64,000 nt of DNA. It comes from JAIBJN01 sp963699495. GTDB taxonomy: Bacteria; Actinomycetota; Thermoleophilia; Gaiellales; Gaiellaceae. This document shows positions 16,881-25,613 of this stretch, piece by piece. The stretch lies in the NCBI GenBank assembly GCA_963699495.1, contig CAVOUB010000005.1, forward strand, positions 1,095,914 through 1,159,913. Direction: 5' to 3'. The notes below the pieces were generated by a model. The model searched no databases. It was not told the origin of the DNA and worked only from the letters and a program-made list of their open reading frames with translations. Within the stretch, counting starts at the first letter, position 1. The number at the start of each line of letters is the position of its first letter. The position numbers and the translations under genes were made by a program.

Positions 16881-18128
16881 TCAGGCGTGGACACGGATGC
16901 GCTTCTTTCCGGCGGTCGGCATCGATGGTCCGATTCCGGGAATCTCGCGGCCGGGCAGCAGGGCGTGCCAGTAGACCCACTGGAACAGCAGCTTGCCGAG
17001 GTGGTTGAGTCGTGACTCGTGGAGCAGCGGCAGCCCGACCGCGGTGGGGAAGTGGCCGGGAAGCGGCTCAGTGTCGTAGTTGAAGTCGATCAGTAGCGCT
17101 TTGTGGAAGCCTGTCTCGATGAAGCAGTTGGCGTGGCCGTCGTAGCCGGTGTCAAGCTCTTCGTCGGCTAGGAAGCGAACGATGTTCTCGGCCAGAACCT
17201 CAGCCTCGAAGTGGGTGACGGAGCCGGCCTTCGAGGTCGGCAGGTCGGTCGCGTCTCCGAGTGCGAACACGTTCGGCTTCAACGGTGTTTGCAGGGTGCG
17301 CTTGTCGGTCGGGACGAAGCCGAGCGCGTCACCGAGTCCCGGCGAGCGCTCGACGTAGGCGGCCCCGCTGTGCAACGGGATGGTGACGAGCAGGTCGAAG
17401 TCCAGCTGGCGTCCGTCGTAGGCGGTGAGCTTGCCGCCGACGCCGTCGACCTCGCCCGCGTTGAACTCGGTCACGAGCTCGATCTCCTTCTCGGCGAGCA
17501 GGCCTGCCAAGTGTTCGGAAGCAACCGGCTTGGTGAAGGCGCCGTCGAGCGGCGTCGAATAGACGAGCTCGGTGCGGCTGCGGAGGTCGCGCTCGCGCAG
17601 GTACCAGTCGGCGAGGAAGGCGAACTCGAGCGGCGCGACCGGGCACTTGATCGGCATGTCCACCAGATTCACAACCAGGCGGCCGCCGCCGAAGCGCTCG
17701 AGCGCAGCGTGCAGCGCCTCGGCACCTTCGGGGTCGTAGAAGGTGAAGACGCGCTCGTTCCAGCCGGCGGCGGTCATGCCTTCGGTCTCCTCGGGCTGCA
17801 GCCGCACGCCGCTCGCAACGACCAGCAGGTCGTATGGAAGCACCGTTCCGTCGTCGAGCAGGACCTCGTCGCGCTCGGGCCAGACCTCCTGGACCTCGTT
17901 CTCGTGGAAGACCACGCCGTTGCGCAGCTGCCGCCCGCGCGGCCGCACGATCTCCTCGACCTGCGCCAGCCCGAACGGCACGAAGAGCAGGCCGGGCTGG
18001 TAAACGTGCCGGTCGTCTTTGTCGACGACGTGGATCTCCGCCTCGTCCGCATCGAAGCGGCGACGGAGCCGGTTGGCCGTCATCGTCCCGCCGGTTCCAC
18101 CGCCGAGGATCACGATTTGCCTTGCCAT
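16881..18128 (-). CDS. Sulfide:quinone oxidoreductase-like FAD flavoprotein
   Basis: A 415-residue two-dinucleotide-binding flavoprotein. The FAD motif is ILGGGTGGTMTANRL near residue 6, the second region is LVVASGVRLQP, and the C-terminal FAD site is FALGDATDLPTSKAG. Redox-active cysteine candidates are in MPIKCPVAPLEF and GHANCFIETGF. SQR enzymes oxidise sulfide to polysulfide and pass electrons to membrane quinone. Followed by TusE- and DsrE-like proteins, it probably feeds a persulfide relay. A GGAGG site precedes the ATG. Other type II NADH-dehydrogenase-like roles are possible. Confidence 0.83.
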   Translation of the reverse strand: MARQIVILGGGTGGTMTANRLRRRFDADEAEIHVVDKDDRHVYQPGLLFVPFGLAQVEEIVRPRGRQLRNGVVFHENEVQEVWPERDEVLLDDGTVLPYDLLVVASGVRLQPEETEGMTAAGWNERVFTFYDPEGAEALHAALERFGGGRLVVNLVDMPIKCPVAPLEFAFLADWYLRERDLRSRTELVYSTPLDGAFTKPVASEHLAGLLAEKEIELVTEFNAGEVDGVGGKLTAYDGRQLDFDLLVTIPLHSGAAYVERSPGLGDALGFVPTDKRTLQTPLKPNVFALGDATDLPTSKAGSVTHFEAEVLAENIVRFLADEELDTGYDGHANCFIETGFHKALLIDFNYDTEPLPGHFPTAVGLPLLHESRLNHLGKLLFQWVYWHALLPGREIPGIGPSMPTAGKKRIRVHA

Positions 18129-18403
18129 CTACGGCCACCTCCGGGCTTTTGCGCCCACAGCTTCACACTGGCAACGTCAGATGCCATCCGCGCCTCCACC
18201 GGAATCGGGTGCGGACAACTACGGAGCCGCCGGCCTCCGCGGCGCCCGGGGTCAGGGTTTCCCCGCAGCGTGATGGGCGGTTCCCCCTGATGCGGTCGCG
18301 CACGCGCAGTGCGATCGTCGAATCGCCTCGATGACGACAGGAAGGTTTCGTCTGCGCACCACCGTCGACAGATGCTCTGTGAACCGCGCCGGGTAGGAAT
18401 CTG

Positions 18404-19877
18404 ATGCCGGCACCACGCGCGAAGCGGTTACAGGAAGTCGAGGTCCAGGCGCTCGATGCCGCGCGCTTCGAGCCGCTCGTCGGAGTCGAGCGCATGCGCC
18501 GATTCGAGGCGATCGCGGAGGCCACGCGCGTGGCGCTCGAAGGACGGTCGGTTCTGAACATCAATTCGACCGCGGTCGGCGGTGGCGTCGCCGAGATGTT
18601 GCAGACGCTCCTGGCGTACGCGCGCGGCGCGGGAGTCGACGCGCGCTGGCTCGTGATCGAGGGAAACCCGGACTTCTTCGCCATCACGAAGCGAATCCAC
18701 AACGGTCTCTATGGCACGTCCGGGGACGGAGGCGGGCTGGGGAGGCAGGAGCGCGAGGAGTACGAGCGTGTCGCCCGTGCGAACGCCGAGGAGCTCCTTG
18801 CCGTGCTTGCTCCAGGCGACGTCGTCCTGCTGCACGACCCTCAGACGGCCGGCCTGGCGCCGCTGGTCGCGCGTGCCGGCGGACTCGTCGTGTGGCGCTG
18901 CCACGTGGGGCGTGACGAGCCGAACGAATGGACCGAGAGGTCGTGGAGCTTCCTGCGTCCCTATCTCGAGGACGTCGACGCGTTCGTCTTCTCCCGGCTC
19001 GCGTTCGCGCCCACGTGGGCCGATCCCGCCAAGACGTCGGTCGTCGCGCCGTCGATCGATCCGTTCTCGGCCAAGAACGAGCCGATGTCGGAACGGAACG
19101 TTCGGCTTGCTCTGGGTTACGTCGGGCTGCTCGACGGTGACGGGGCTCCCCCGGTCATCCCGTTCGCGAGGCGAGACGGGTCGCCGGGCCGGATCACCCG
19201 CCGCGTGGACGTCGTTCAGGCCGGTCCACCGCCGCCGGCGGGCGCGCCGCTCGTCCTGCAGGCCTCGCGCTGGGACGCGATGAAGGACATGGCCGGCGTC
19301 ATGGAGGGCTTTGCGCATCACGTCGACCACACGCTCGGCGCCCACCTCGTGCTTGCCGGTCCGGCCGTGACCGGAGTTGCGGACGATCCGGAGGCGGCAG
19401 CGGTGTACGAGGACTGTCTCGAGCGGTGGCGCGCTCTGCCGCACGCGCTTCGAAGCCGCGTACACCTCGCCTGCACGCCGATGGCCGATCCGGACGAGGC
19501 TGCTGCCATCGTCAACGCTCTGCAGCGGCACGCGACGGTGGTCGTCCAGAAGAGCTTGGCCGAGGGCTTCGGCCTCACGGTCGCCGAGGGCATGTGGAAG
19601 GGTCGTCCGATCGTCGGAACGCGCCGTGGGCGGGATCGCCGACCAGGTCACGAGCGGTGAGCACGGGCTCCTGGTGGACGACCCTGCCGATCTCGAGGGT
19701 TTCGGCGCGGCGGTCGAGCGTTTGCTCCGCGACTCCGAGGAGGCGGAAGCATTCGGCCGAAACGGACGCCGTCGAGCGACCGAGGAGTTTCTCGGGGATC
19801 GGCACCTCGCCCAGTACGCCACCGTCATCGGCAAGCTCCTGGGCGGGCAGTCGGATCAGCTCGCCGGCGAGCCCTGA
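18404..19877 (+). CDS. Trehalose synthase-type (TreT-like) GT4 glycosyltransferase (frameshifted)
   Basis: Resembles retaining glycosyltransferases of the trehalose glycosyltransferring synthase group. The N-terminal half has LNINSTAVGGGVAEMLQTLL; the C-terminal half has QASRWDAMKDMAGVMEGF and the donor-site motif QKSLAEGFGLTVAEGMWKG. An extra C at 19622 (GGAACGCGCC) shifts the frame just where PIVGT should be followed by AVGGIADQV; the remaining 85 residues continue in the other frame to the TGA at 19877. The corrected length is about 490 residues. The likely product is trehalose from a nucleotide-sugar and glucose, serving stress protection, but acceptor specificity is inferred. Confidence 0.82.
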
Positions 19878-19958
19878 CGGCGCAGACGTGCGGGGCTGAT
19901 GTCGCCCCGGGTACCTTCGGATAAGAAGGACGCAGACTCAGATCCGGCAGGACGCAAC

Positions 19959-19964
19959 TACTCT
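19959..19964 (+). promoter_or_regulatory. -10 box of a leaderless promoter for ppk1
   Basis: TACTCT ends 7 nt before the GTG start at 19972, so transcription should begin at the start codon. Confidence 0.5.
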
Positions 19965-19971
19965 CTTTGCT

Positions 19972-22125
19972 GTGAGCGTCAGTCAGCCGGACCGGACGGA
20001 GACGAGAGCCCTGGTCGCCGAGCCATCGACGCCTCCCGCCGCGACCGTCGACGAGCTCGAACGGCGGGCGTGGATCGACCGCGACAGCAGCTGGCTGGAG
20101 TTCAATCGACGCGTTCTGGAGCAGGCGCTCGACGACCGGACGCCGCTTCTCGAGCGGGCGAAGTTCCTGGCGATCTTCTCGTCGAACCTGGACGAGTTCT
20201 TCATGAAGCGGATGGCGATGATCCGCCCGTCCGCTGACGACTCGAGCCTCGCCGCGCAAGAGCGCCGCGATCGGCAGCTGCGGATCCGGGGGATTGTCGT
20301 GTCGCTGCTGGCCGACCAGGCGGCCTGCTACACGGATGTGATCCGCCCGCAGCTCGCCGGCTACGGGATCCATCTCCTGGATTGGACCGAGCTGAGCGAG
20401 GCGCAGCAGGCCGAGGTGGCGACGGTGTTCGACACGGAGATCTCGCCGGTGCTGACGCCGCTCAGCCTCGACGCGGCGCATCCCTTCCCGTTCGTCTCGA
20501 ACCTGTCCACGTCCTGGGCGTTCCAGCTCGGCGAGCCGGTGAGCGGCGAGTCCGTGCTGGTTCGGGTCAAGGTGCCGAGGGAGCTGCCGCAATGGCTGCG
20601 GGTGCGCGCCGGCTCGGGCTCGACGGAACGTGTCTTCGTCGGCCTGGATCAGGTGATCGCCGCGAATGCGGAGAAGCTGTTCCCCGGGCTGCCGGTCGCC
20701 AACGCCAGCCTGTTCAGGGTGTGCCGTGATGCGGAGGTCGAGCTCGACGATGAGGAGGGGGTGGGCAAGCGCGCGCTGGTCGAGCGGGAGGTGCAGCAGC
20801 GTCGCTTCGAGCCCGTGGTGCGCCTCGAGGTCCAGCCTGGCGCCGACCTGCAGATGACCTCGGAGCTCATGCAGCAGTTCGCGCTCACCCAGGAGGACAT
20901 CTACGAGATGCCCGCGCTGCTCGACTACACGACGCTGTTCGAGATCGCCGAGCTCGAGGTCGAGCAGCTTCGCGACCCGCCGTGGACCCCGCTGCCGCCG
21001 ACCGGGCTCGAGGCCGCCGGGAATGACATCTTCTCCGCGATCCGGGCGGGAGACATTCTGCTCCACCAGCCCTACGACAGCTTCTACGCGGGCGTGGAGC
21101 GCTTCATCCGTGAGGCCGCGGACGATCCGCAGACGGTCTCGATCAAGATGACCGTCTACCGAGTCGGCGACGACACGCCGTTCGTGCAGTCGCTGATCCG
21201 GGCCGCCGAGGCGGGGAAGCAGGTCGCCTGCGTGATCGAGCTGAACGCCCGCTTCGACGAGGCGCGCAACCTGCATTGGTCACGGGAGCTGGAGAAGGTC
21301 GGCGCCCACGTCATGTTCGGGGTGACCGGCTTGAAGACCCACAGCAAGGCCGCCCTCGTCGTGCGCAAGGAGGAGGGCGGCGTGCGGAGCTACGCGCACG
21401 TCGCAACCGGCAACTACCACACGCGCACGGCCCGGCTCTACGAAGACGTGGGGCTGCTCACCGCGAAGCCGGCAGTGACCCGCGACGTCGTCAACCTCTT
21501 CCACTTCCTCACCGGCCGCTCGCGCACGCCGCAGTTTCCGACGCTGCTGGTCGCGCCCATGCACATGCGCGCGCGGTTTGCCGAGTTGATCGAGCGCGAG
21601 ATCGAGAACCACAAGGTCGGGCGTCCCGCCCGGATCGTTTGCAAGATGAATCAGCTCGAGGACACGGAGATCTGCCTCCTGCTGACGCAAGCCTCGCAGG
21701 CGGGCGTACCGGTCGACCTGATCGTTCGCGGGCTCTGCTGTCTCGCGCCCGGGGTACCCGGCCTGACGGAGAACATCCGCATCCGCTCGATCGTCGGCCG
21801 CTTCCTCGAGCACTCCCGCATCTTCCACTTCGCCGGCGGCTCCGACGACCCGCTCGAGGGAGACTTCCTGATCGGCTCGGCCGACTGGATGCACCGAAAC
21901 CTCTCAGAGCGCGTCGAGGCCGCGGTCCCGATCCTCGAGCGGCGACTTCGCGCCCGGCTCTGGGAGATCCTCGAGGTCTGCTTGGCCGACCGCCGCAACG
22001 CCTGGCAGATGCAGCCTGACGGCAGCTACCTCCAGCTCATGCCCGACGCGGCAGACGACGGCGTCGCCTCGGCCGGGACGCACGCGACGATGATGCGACT
22101 CGCCCGGGCCCGGCACGGAATCTAG
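19972..22125 (+). CDS. ppk1: Polyphosphate kinase
   Basis: A 717-residue PPK1. The N-terminal domain begins SSWLEFNRRVLEQALD and FLAIFSSNLDEFFMKRM. The catalytic region contains FIREAADDPQTVSIKMTVYR and the autophosphorylated histidine in GLKTHSKAALVVRKE; the second essential histidine lies in FLEHSRIFHF. The enzyme reversibly transfers the gamma-phosphate of ATP to a polyphosphate chain. The GTG start fits the leaderless promoter just upstream. No exopolyphosphatase gene is adjacent. A trehalose synthase gene lies upstream on the same strand, so both may belong to stress storage metabolism. Confidence 0.95.
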   Translation: MSVSQPDRTETRALVAEPSTPPAATVDELERRAWIDRDSSWLEFNRRVLEQALDDRTPLLERAKFLAIFSSNLDEFFMKRMAMIRPSADDSSLAAQERRDRQLRIRGIVVSLLADQAACYTDVIRPQLAGYGIHLLDWTELSEAQQAEVATVFDTEISPVLTPLSLDAAHPFPFVSNLSTSWAFQLGEPVSGESVLVRVKVPRELPQWLRVRAGSGSTERVFVGLDQVIAANAEKLFPGLPVANASLFRVCRDAEVELDDEEGVGKRALVEREVQQRRFEPVVRLEVQPGADLQMTSELMQQFALTQEDIYEMPALLDYTTLFEIAELEVEQLRDPPWTPLPPTGLEAAGNDIFSAIRAGDILLHQPYDSFYAGVERFIREAADDPQTVSIKMTVYRVGDDTPFVQSLIRAAEAGKQVACVIELNARFDEARNLHWSRELEKVGAHVMFGVTGLKTHSKAALVVRKEEGGVRSYAHVATGNYHTRTARLYEDVGLLTAKPAVTRDVVNLFHFLTGRSRTPQFPTLLVAPMHMRARFAELIEREIENHKVGRPARIVCKMNQLEDTEICLLLTQASQAGVPVDLIVRGLCCLAPGVPGLTENIRIRSIVGRFLEHSRIFHFAGGSDDPLEGDFLIGSADWMHRNLSERVEAAVPILERRLRARLWEILEVCLADRRNAWQMQPDGSYLQLMPDAADDGVASAGTHATMMRLARARHGI

Positions 22126-22141
22126 GGTTCGCTCCGCCTGG

Positions 22142-22351
22142 CTAGAGGTCGATGCCGAGCTTGCGCAGCTCGACGATTGCCGCTCTGCGCCAGCGGGTGG
22201 TGTCGGGGGAGAACGGCAGCATGAAGGGCATCCCGTTCTGCTTCCGGAGCGGCTTGCCGTCGCGCAGGACGCGGTAGTGGCCGGGCGTCGGCTCGACGGT
22301 GAGGCCGACAGACTCGAGCCGGCGGATGAATTCGCGAACGTCCTTCCTCAT
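22142..22351 (-). CDS. HicA-like small protein (orphan)
   Basis: A 69-residue basic protein, MRKDVREFIRRLESVGLTVE then TPGHYRVLRDGKPL, resembling the double-stranded-RNA-binding-like fold of HicA mRNA interferases with the GHY position kept. The C-terminal LPFSPDTTRWRRAAIVELRK differs from typical HicA. No HicB antitoxin gene is adjacent on either side, so a toxin role is uncertain; related domains occur in phage and housekeeping contexts. It converges on ppk1 with a 16-nt gap. Confidence 0.6.
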   Translation of the reverse strand: MRKDVREFIRRLESVGLTVEPTPGHYRVLRDGKPLRKQNGMPFMLPFSPDTTRWRRAAIVELRKLGIDL

Positions 22352-22435
22352 CTTGCTGTTCTTGTCTAGCAGCCGGCGGTCATGACCCGAGCGAGTCGCC
22401 TTGCGGAGCGGTCACGAGAGCCTGCAAGGAAGGAA

Positions 22436-22509
<74 letters not shown>

Positions 22510-22524
22510 AGGCGCCGGACAATC

Positions 22525-23379
22525 TTAGCCGCGGGCAGGAACGTCCGGGCGCGCCCACACGACGAGGCCGTCGCTCCAGTACGGCGCCAGGCGGCCGACG
22601 CGGACGAAGACCGCTCGGCCGCCGCGGACGACGGCTCCCAGCGCGCCGTTCAGGCGGGGCGGCGGATTCTGGTAGTACGCGGCGCCCTCGAGCCTCCAGC
22701 CGTTCCGGGCGAGCAGGTTGGCCAGCGTGTGCGGGCTGTGCCAGGCGGTGTGATCGGGGTGGACCAGCTCGACGCCCCCGAACGGCGCCAGGAAGTTGAG
22801 GAGGCGGTAGGCATTCGGGGTCGTGACGACGAGCAGGCCGTCGGGGGTGACGAGCTCGCGCATGGCGAGCAGAAACGGCCCGGGTGCGTCGAGGTGCTCG
22901 ACGATCTCCCCGGCGACGACGACGTCCGCCGGCTCGAGCCCGAGCGCCGCCACAGCCTCGGGCGACTGCGCGTCGACGACGTGTGCCTCGAAGCCTCGCT
23001 CGGCGGCCCAGCGCACTCCGTCCTCCTCCACGTCCAGGCCGACGAGTGACGTGGCGGCGTCCGCCAGGCGGGCGTGGAGCCACGTGCCCCGGTCGACCTT
23101 GGTCTCGAGGCGGTGCTCGTCCACGAAGCCGACGTGCACGACCCGCTTCCCGCGCGCGAACTCGACCAGCATCTGCTCGCGGTCGTAGGGCCCGCGCCGC
23201 GGGAGCGTGTGGCGCCAGCGGGCGCCGGAGAGGGGTTCCCAGCCGTGCTCGGAGACGACCAGGATCGTAGCGACGACGGCGGCTCGGGTCCGGCGCGGCA
23301 CGTGGCGGAGCCGACGGCGCACTCCCAGGCACTGCCGCAGGTAGGCACCATGCACCGCGAAGCTAGCCTGCCCTACCAC
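22525..23379 (-). CDS. Class I SAM-dependent methyltransferase
   Basis: A Rossmann-like methyltransferase: the SAM-binding strand is KRVVHVGFVDEH, followed by LVGLDVEEDGVRWA (acidic end of beta-2), ADVVVAGEIVEHLDAPGPFL (motif after beta-4) and DGLLVVTTPNAYRLLNF. The hydrophobic HPDHTAWHSPHTLANLL segment is typical of methyltransferases acting on lipids or glycans. The start is unsure: the GTG at 23379 is only 7 nt from the divergent acetyltransferase start, and a GTG at 23301 would remove a basic N-terminal extension. The substrate is unknown. Confidence 0.75.
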   Translation of the reverse strand: MVGQASFAVHGAYLRQCLGVRRRLRHVPRRTRAAVVATILVVSEHGWEPLSGARWRHTLPRRGPYDREQMLVEFARGKRVVHVGFVDEHRLETKVDRGTWLHARLADAATSLVGLDVEEDGVRWAAERGFEAHVVDAQSPEAVAALGLEPADVVVAGEIVEHLDAPGPFLLAMRELVTPDGLLVVTTPNAYRLLNFLAPFGGVELVHPDHTAWHSPHTLANLLARNGWRLEGAAYYQNPPPRLNGALGAVVRGGRAVFVRVGRLAPYWSDGLVVWARPDVPARG

Positions 23380-23386
23380 TGGAGCA

Positions 23387-23929
23387 ATGGCAGTGCCCGA
23401 TCCTCAAACGAGCATTCTCGAGACGGAGAGATTGGTCCTCAGGCGTCTCACGATGGAAGACCTAGATGCGTTGGCTCGGATCTATCGTGACCCGGAGGTG
23501 AGGAAGTATTTCCCCGAGGGCACCCTGACGCATGAGGAGACCAAGGAGGAGCTGGAGTGGATCATCAACGTCTACTACGGCCAGTACGGGTTCGGCCTGT
23601 GGGCGACCATTCACAAGGAGACGAACGAGCTCATCGGTCGCTGCGGGTTGCTCCCGTGGACGATCGAGGGGCGCTCGGAAGTAGAAGTGGCCTACTTGCT
23701 CAGCAAGGCGCATTGGGGGCGGGGGCTGGGGACCGAGGCGGCACGGGCGGTGCTCGCCTACGGCTTCGACCAGCTGCGCCTGTCGCGCCTGATCTGTCTG
23801 ATCGATCCAGCGAACGAGGCTTCCATCAAGGTCGCCATGAAGATAGGGATGACCCTTGAAAGAGAAGGGGACATCGAGGGCGAACCGACGTTGTTGTATT
23901 CAGCGAGCAAGAGGCCATCAGCTGACTAG
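23387..23929 (+). CDS. GNAT acetyltransferase, RimJ/RimL-like
   Basis: A 180-residue N-acetyltransferase: ILETERLVLRRLTMEDLDAL at the N-terminus, the acetyl-CoA pyrophosphate-binding loop HWGRGLGTEAARAVLAYGF, then INP-like DPANEASIKVAMKIGM. It resembles enzymes that acetylate N-terminal or small-molecule amines. A TAGCCT box at 23364-23369 is a likely -10, giving a short leader that contains GGAGC before the ATG. Base composition is slightly less GC-rich than its neighbours. Confidence 0.85.
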   Translation: MAVPDPQTSILETERLVLRRLTMEDLDALARIYRDPEVRKYFPEGTLTHEETKEELEWIINVYYGQYGFGLWATIHKETNELIGRCGLLPWTIEGRSEVEVAYLLSKAHWGRGLGTEAARAVLAYGFDQLRLSRLICLIDPANEASIKVAMKIGMTLEREGDIEGEPTLLYSASKRPSAD

Positions 23930-23981
23930 CCCACCGGATCAGCGCCTCGCCCGCCCGCTCGAGCCCCCGCTGAAGGGGCTA

Positions 23982-24206
23982 CTAGACTGACTCTCGGAGC
24001 GCGTTCGCCGCGGCTTGCAGCCGCTCGCTGACATCGGCTAGCTCTCGTGCCGCGAGCTCTATGCGCTCTTGCTGGGTGTCCGAGCGCTCCCGGTCGCTTT
24101 CAGCCCGCTCGCGAACCTCTTTGAGCTCACCCGCCATCTCCTCCACGGTGTGAGTGAGAGTGGCCAACTGGCTAGCGACGCTCGCGATGTCCTCTTCGGC
24201 TGTCAT
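23982..24206 (-). CDS. Small coiled-coil protein
   Basis: A 74-residue, Glu/Arg-rich protein, MTAEEDIASVASQLATLTHT and onward, with regular heptads over nearly its whole length (VEEMAGELKEVRERAESDRE). It has no signal peptide or membrane segment and probably forms a dimeric coiled coil. A strong TACAAT box lies 9 nt upstream of the ATG on the minus strand. Function unknown. Confidence 0.6.
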   Translation of the reverse strand: MTAEEDIASVASQLATLTHTVEEMAGELKEVRERAESDRERSDTQQERIELAARELADVSERLQAAANALRESV

Positions 24207-24282
24207 GTCTGCTGAATTGTACGCGCGGACGGCCGGAGAGCGCGGCGGCGCGAAGCCGCATGGCCAGCGGGCTTCCGGCCAA

Positions 24283-24355
24283 TGGGCGGTGCCGGGCTCG
24301 AACCAGCGACCTCCTGCTTGTAAGGCAGGCGCTCTCCCAACTGAGCTAACCGCCC
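24283..24355 (-). tRNA. tRNA-Val (TAC)
   Basis: The 73-nt minus-strand cloverleaf has acceptor GGGCGGT / GCCGCCC-type pairing with discriminator A, D-arm GCTCAGTTGGGAGAGC, and anticodon loop CTTACAA reading TAC. CCA is not encoded. It lies 3 nt from tRNA-Glu. Confidence 0.95.
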
Positions 24356-24358
24356 AGG

Positions 24359-24431
24359 TGCCCCCAGCGGGATTCGAACCCGCGCTACGGCCTTGAAAGG
24401 GCCGTGACCTGGGCCGCTAGTCGATGGGGGC
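24359..24431 (-). tRNA. tRNA-Glu (TTC)
   Basis: The 73-nt minus-strand cloverleaf has acceptor GCCCCCA / TGGGGGC, discriminator A, T-arm GGGTTCGAATCCC, and anticodon loop CTTTCAA reading TTC. CCA is not encoded. It is probably co-transcribed with tRNA-Val. Confidence 0.95.
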
Positions 24432-24479
24432 CCAGCCGGGCAAGAATAGCGGCCGCCCGCGGCTACACTCGCTTCGCGC

Positions 24480-24552
24480 GGGCCGGTAGCTCAGTTGGCA
24501 GAGCAGGGGACTTTTAATCCCAAGGTCGCTGGTTCGAATCCAGCCCGGCCCA
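24480..24552 (+). tRNA. tRNA-Lys (TTT)
   Basis: The 73-nt plus-strand cloverleaf has acceptor GGGCCGG / CCGGCCC, discriminator A, D-arm AGCTCAGTTGGCAGAGC, and anticodon loop CTTTTAA reading TTT. CCA is not encoded. It is divergent from tRNA-Glu with a 48-nt gap. Confidence 0.96.
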
Positions 24553-24566
24553 TCCGCGGCGAATCC

Positions 24567-25064
24567 ATGCCCGCCTGTACTACCGTCGCAGTCGTGACTC
24601 GCGATCCGCTGAGTTGGGCTCGGGCGTTGGCTGCGGCGATTGGGTTCGTGACGGCGCTCGTTGCCTTCGGGAAGTTGCTTGCGTCGGGCTGGTCGTCGTG
24701 GTCGTCGGTCCTCCCCTGGCTTGGGTGGGCGTACCTCGCCCTCATCCTCGCCGTCTCGGTGCTCGGGGTCGTGTTCCCCGCGTGGCTGGGAGTGTCGCGC
24801 CTGAAGATGCTCCTCGCCGTCGTCGTGACGTCCGGGATCATCTGGTCGACGCTGCAGGGAGACCGCACCTACCTCTATCTGCTCGGGGCGCTCGGTGTGG
24901 CGATCGGGGTGGCCTCCGGAATCCTGTACTACCTCGCGTTGCAGAGGAGGCGGGCGTCGCTGAGGAAGACGTGCCCGGAATGCGCCGAGGACGTCAAGAT
25001 TGAGGCGCTCGTCTGCCGCTACTGTCGCTACCGCTTCCCGGTCGAGGACGAAGGCGGATCCTAG
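24567..25064 (+). CDS. Membrane protein with C-terminal zinc ribbon
   Basis: About 165 residues. Three to four hydrophobic segments (around ALAAAIGFVTALVAFGKLL, LPWLGWAYLALILAVSVLG, and YLYLLGALGVAIGVASGILY) are followed by a cytoplasmic zinc ribbon, CPECAEDVKIEALVCRYCRY, of the UPF0547 type with two CxxC pairs. The open frame extends back into tRNA-Lys, so the ATG at 24567 or a GTG at 24594 is the real start. The function is unknown; zinc ribbons of this kind often mediate protein contacts at the membrane. Confidence 0.7.
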   Translation: MPACTTVAVVTRDPLSWARALAAAIGFVTALVAFGKLLASGWSSWSSVLPWLGWAYLALILAVSVLGVVFPAWLGVSRLKMLLAVVVTSGIIWSTLQGDRTYLYLLGALGVAIGVASGILYYLALQRRRASLRKTCPECAEDVKIEALVCRYCRYRFPVEDEGGS

Positions 25065-25121
25065 GCGGGGCATCGAGCCCGCCCCGTTCTGGCTCGAACG
25101 GCGATCTGGCATGGTGCCAGC

Positions 25122-25613
25122 GTGATCCTGCGCGAGCCCGCCAACGCGCTCGACCCGCGGGTGCGGACGTACTGGCTGGTTCAGGGCCTGCTCGCCGCCG
25201 CCGTGGTCGCTGCGCTGGTGATCGCCGGCGCGGTGGTTGCGACCATGCTCGACGCGACGACGGTGGCCTGGCTGGTCGGTGGGATCGGCGGGCTCGCGGT
25301 GGTCGTCCTTACCGTCCTCGCCGGCGTCCTCGCTCGGCTCGACTACGAGCGGTTCCGCTACGAGGTCACCGAGCTGGGGCTGTACGTCGCGCACGGTTGG
25401 TTCTGGCGGCGCTACCAGGTCGTCCCGCACGCCAGGGTGCAGACCGTGGATACCACGGCCGGGCCGCTCATGCGGGCGTTCGGGCTCGTCTCCGTCGCGG
25501 TGAGAACGGCATCCGCGGCCGGAGGCACCTCCATTCCAGGCCTGACGCCGGTGGTCGCCGACCGGCTCGTGCAGGAGCTTGCCGTCCGGGCCGGGCTCGA
25601 GGAGGGAACGTGA
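25122..25613 (+). CDS. YdbS-like membrane protein with bacterial PH domain (DUF304)
   Basis: A 163-residue protein. Two adjacent transmembrane helices (residues about 18-65, LLAAAVVAALVIAGAVVATM and GGIGGLAVVVLTVLAGVLA) precede a bPH2 domain with YEVTELGLYVAHGWFWRRYQ and VVPHARVQTVDTTAGPLMR. YdbS/YdbT pairs sit in the membrane of many Gram-positive bacteria and have been linked to envelope stress. The 3' end overlaps the YdbT-like gene in a GTGA junction. Confidence 0.8.
   Translation: MILREPANALDPRVRTYWLVQGLLAAAVVAALVIAGAVVATMLDATTVAWLVGGIGGLAVVVLTVLAGVLARLDYERFRYEVTELGLYVAHGWFWRRYQVVPHARVQTVDTTAGPLMRAFGLVSVAVRTASAAGGTSIPGLTPVVADRLVQELAVRAGLEEGT

Noticed and set aside
22142..22351. HicAB toxin-antitoxin pair
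   Set aside because: Only a HicA-like protein is seen. Its neighbours are ppk1 and a tRNA; no HicB-like frame exists on either side.
24495..24566. Protein start inside tRNA-Lys
   Set aside because: The open frame covers the tRNA gene by chance; the membrane protein begins after it.
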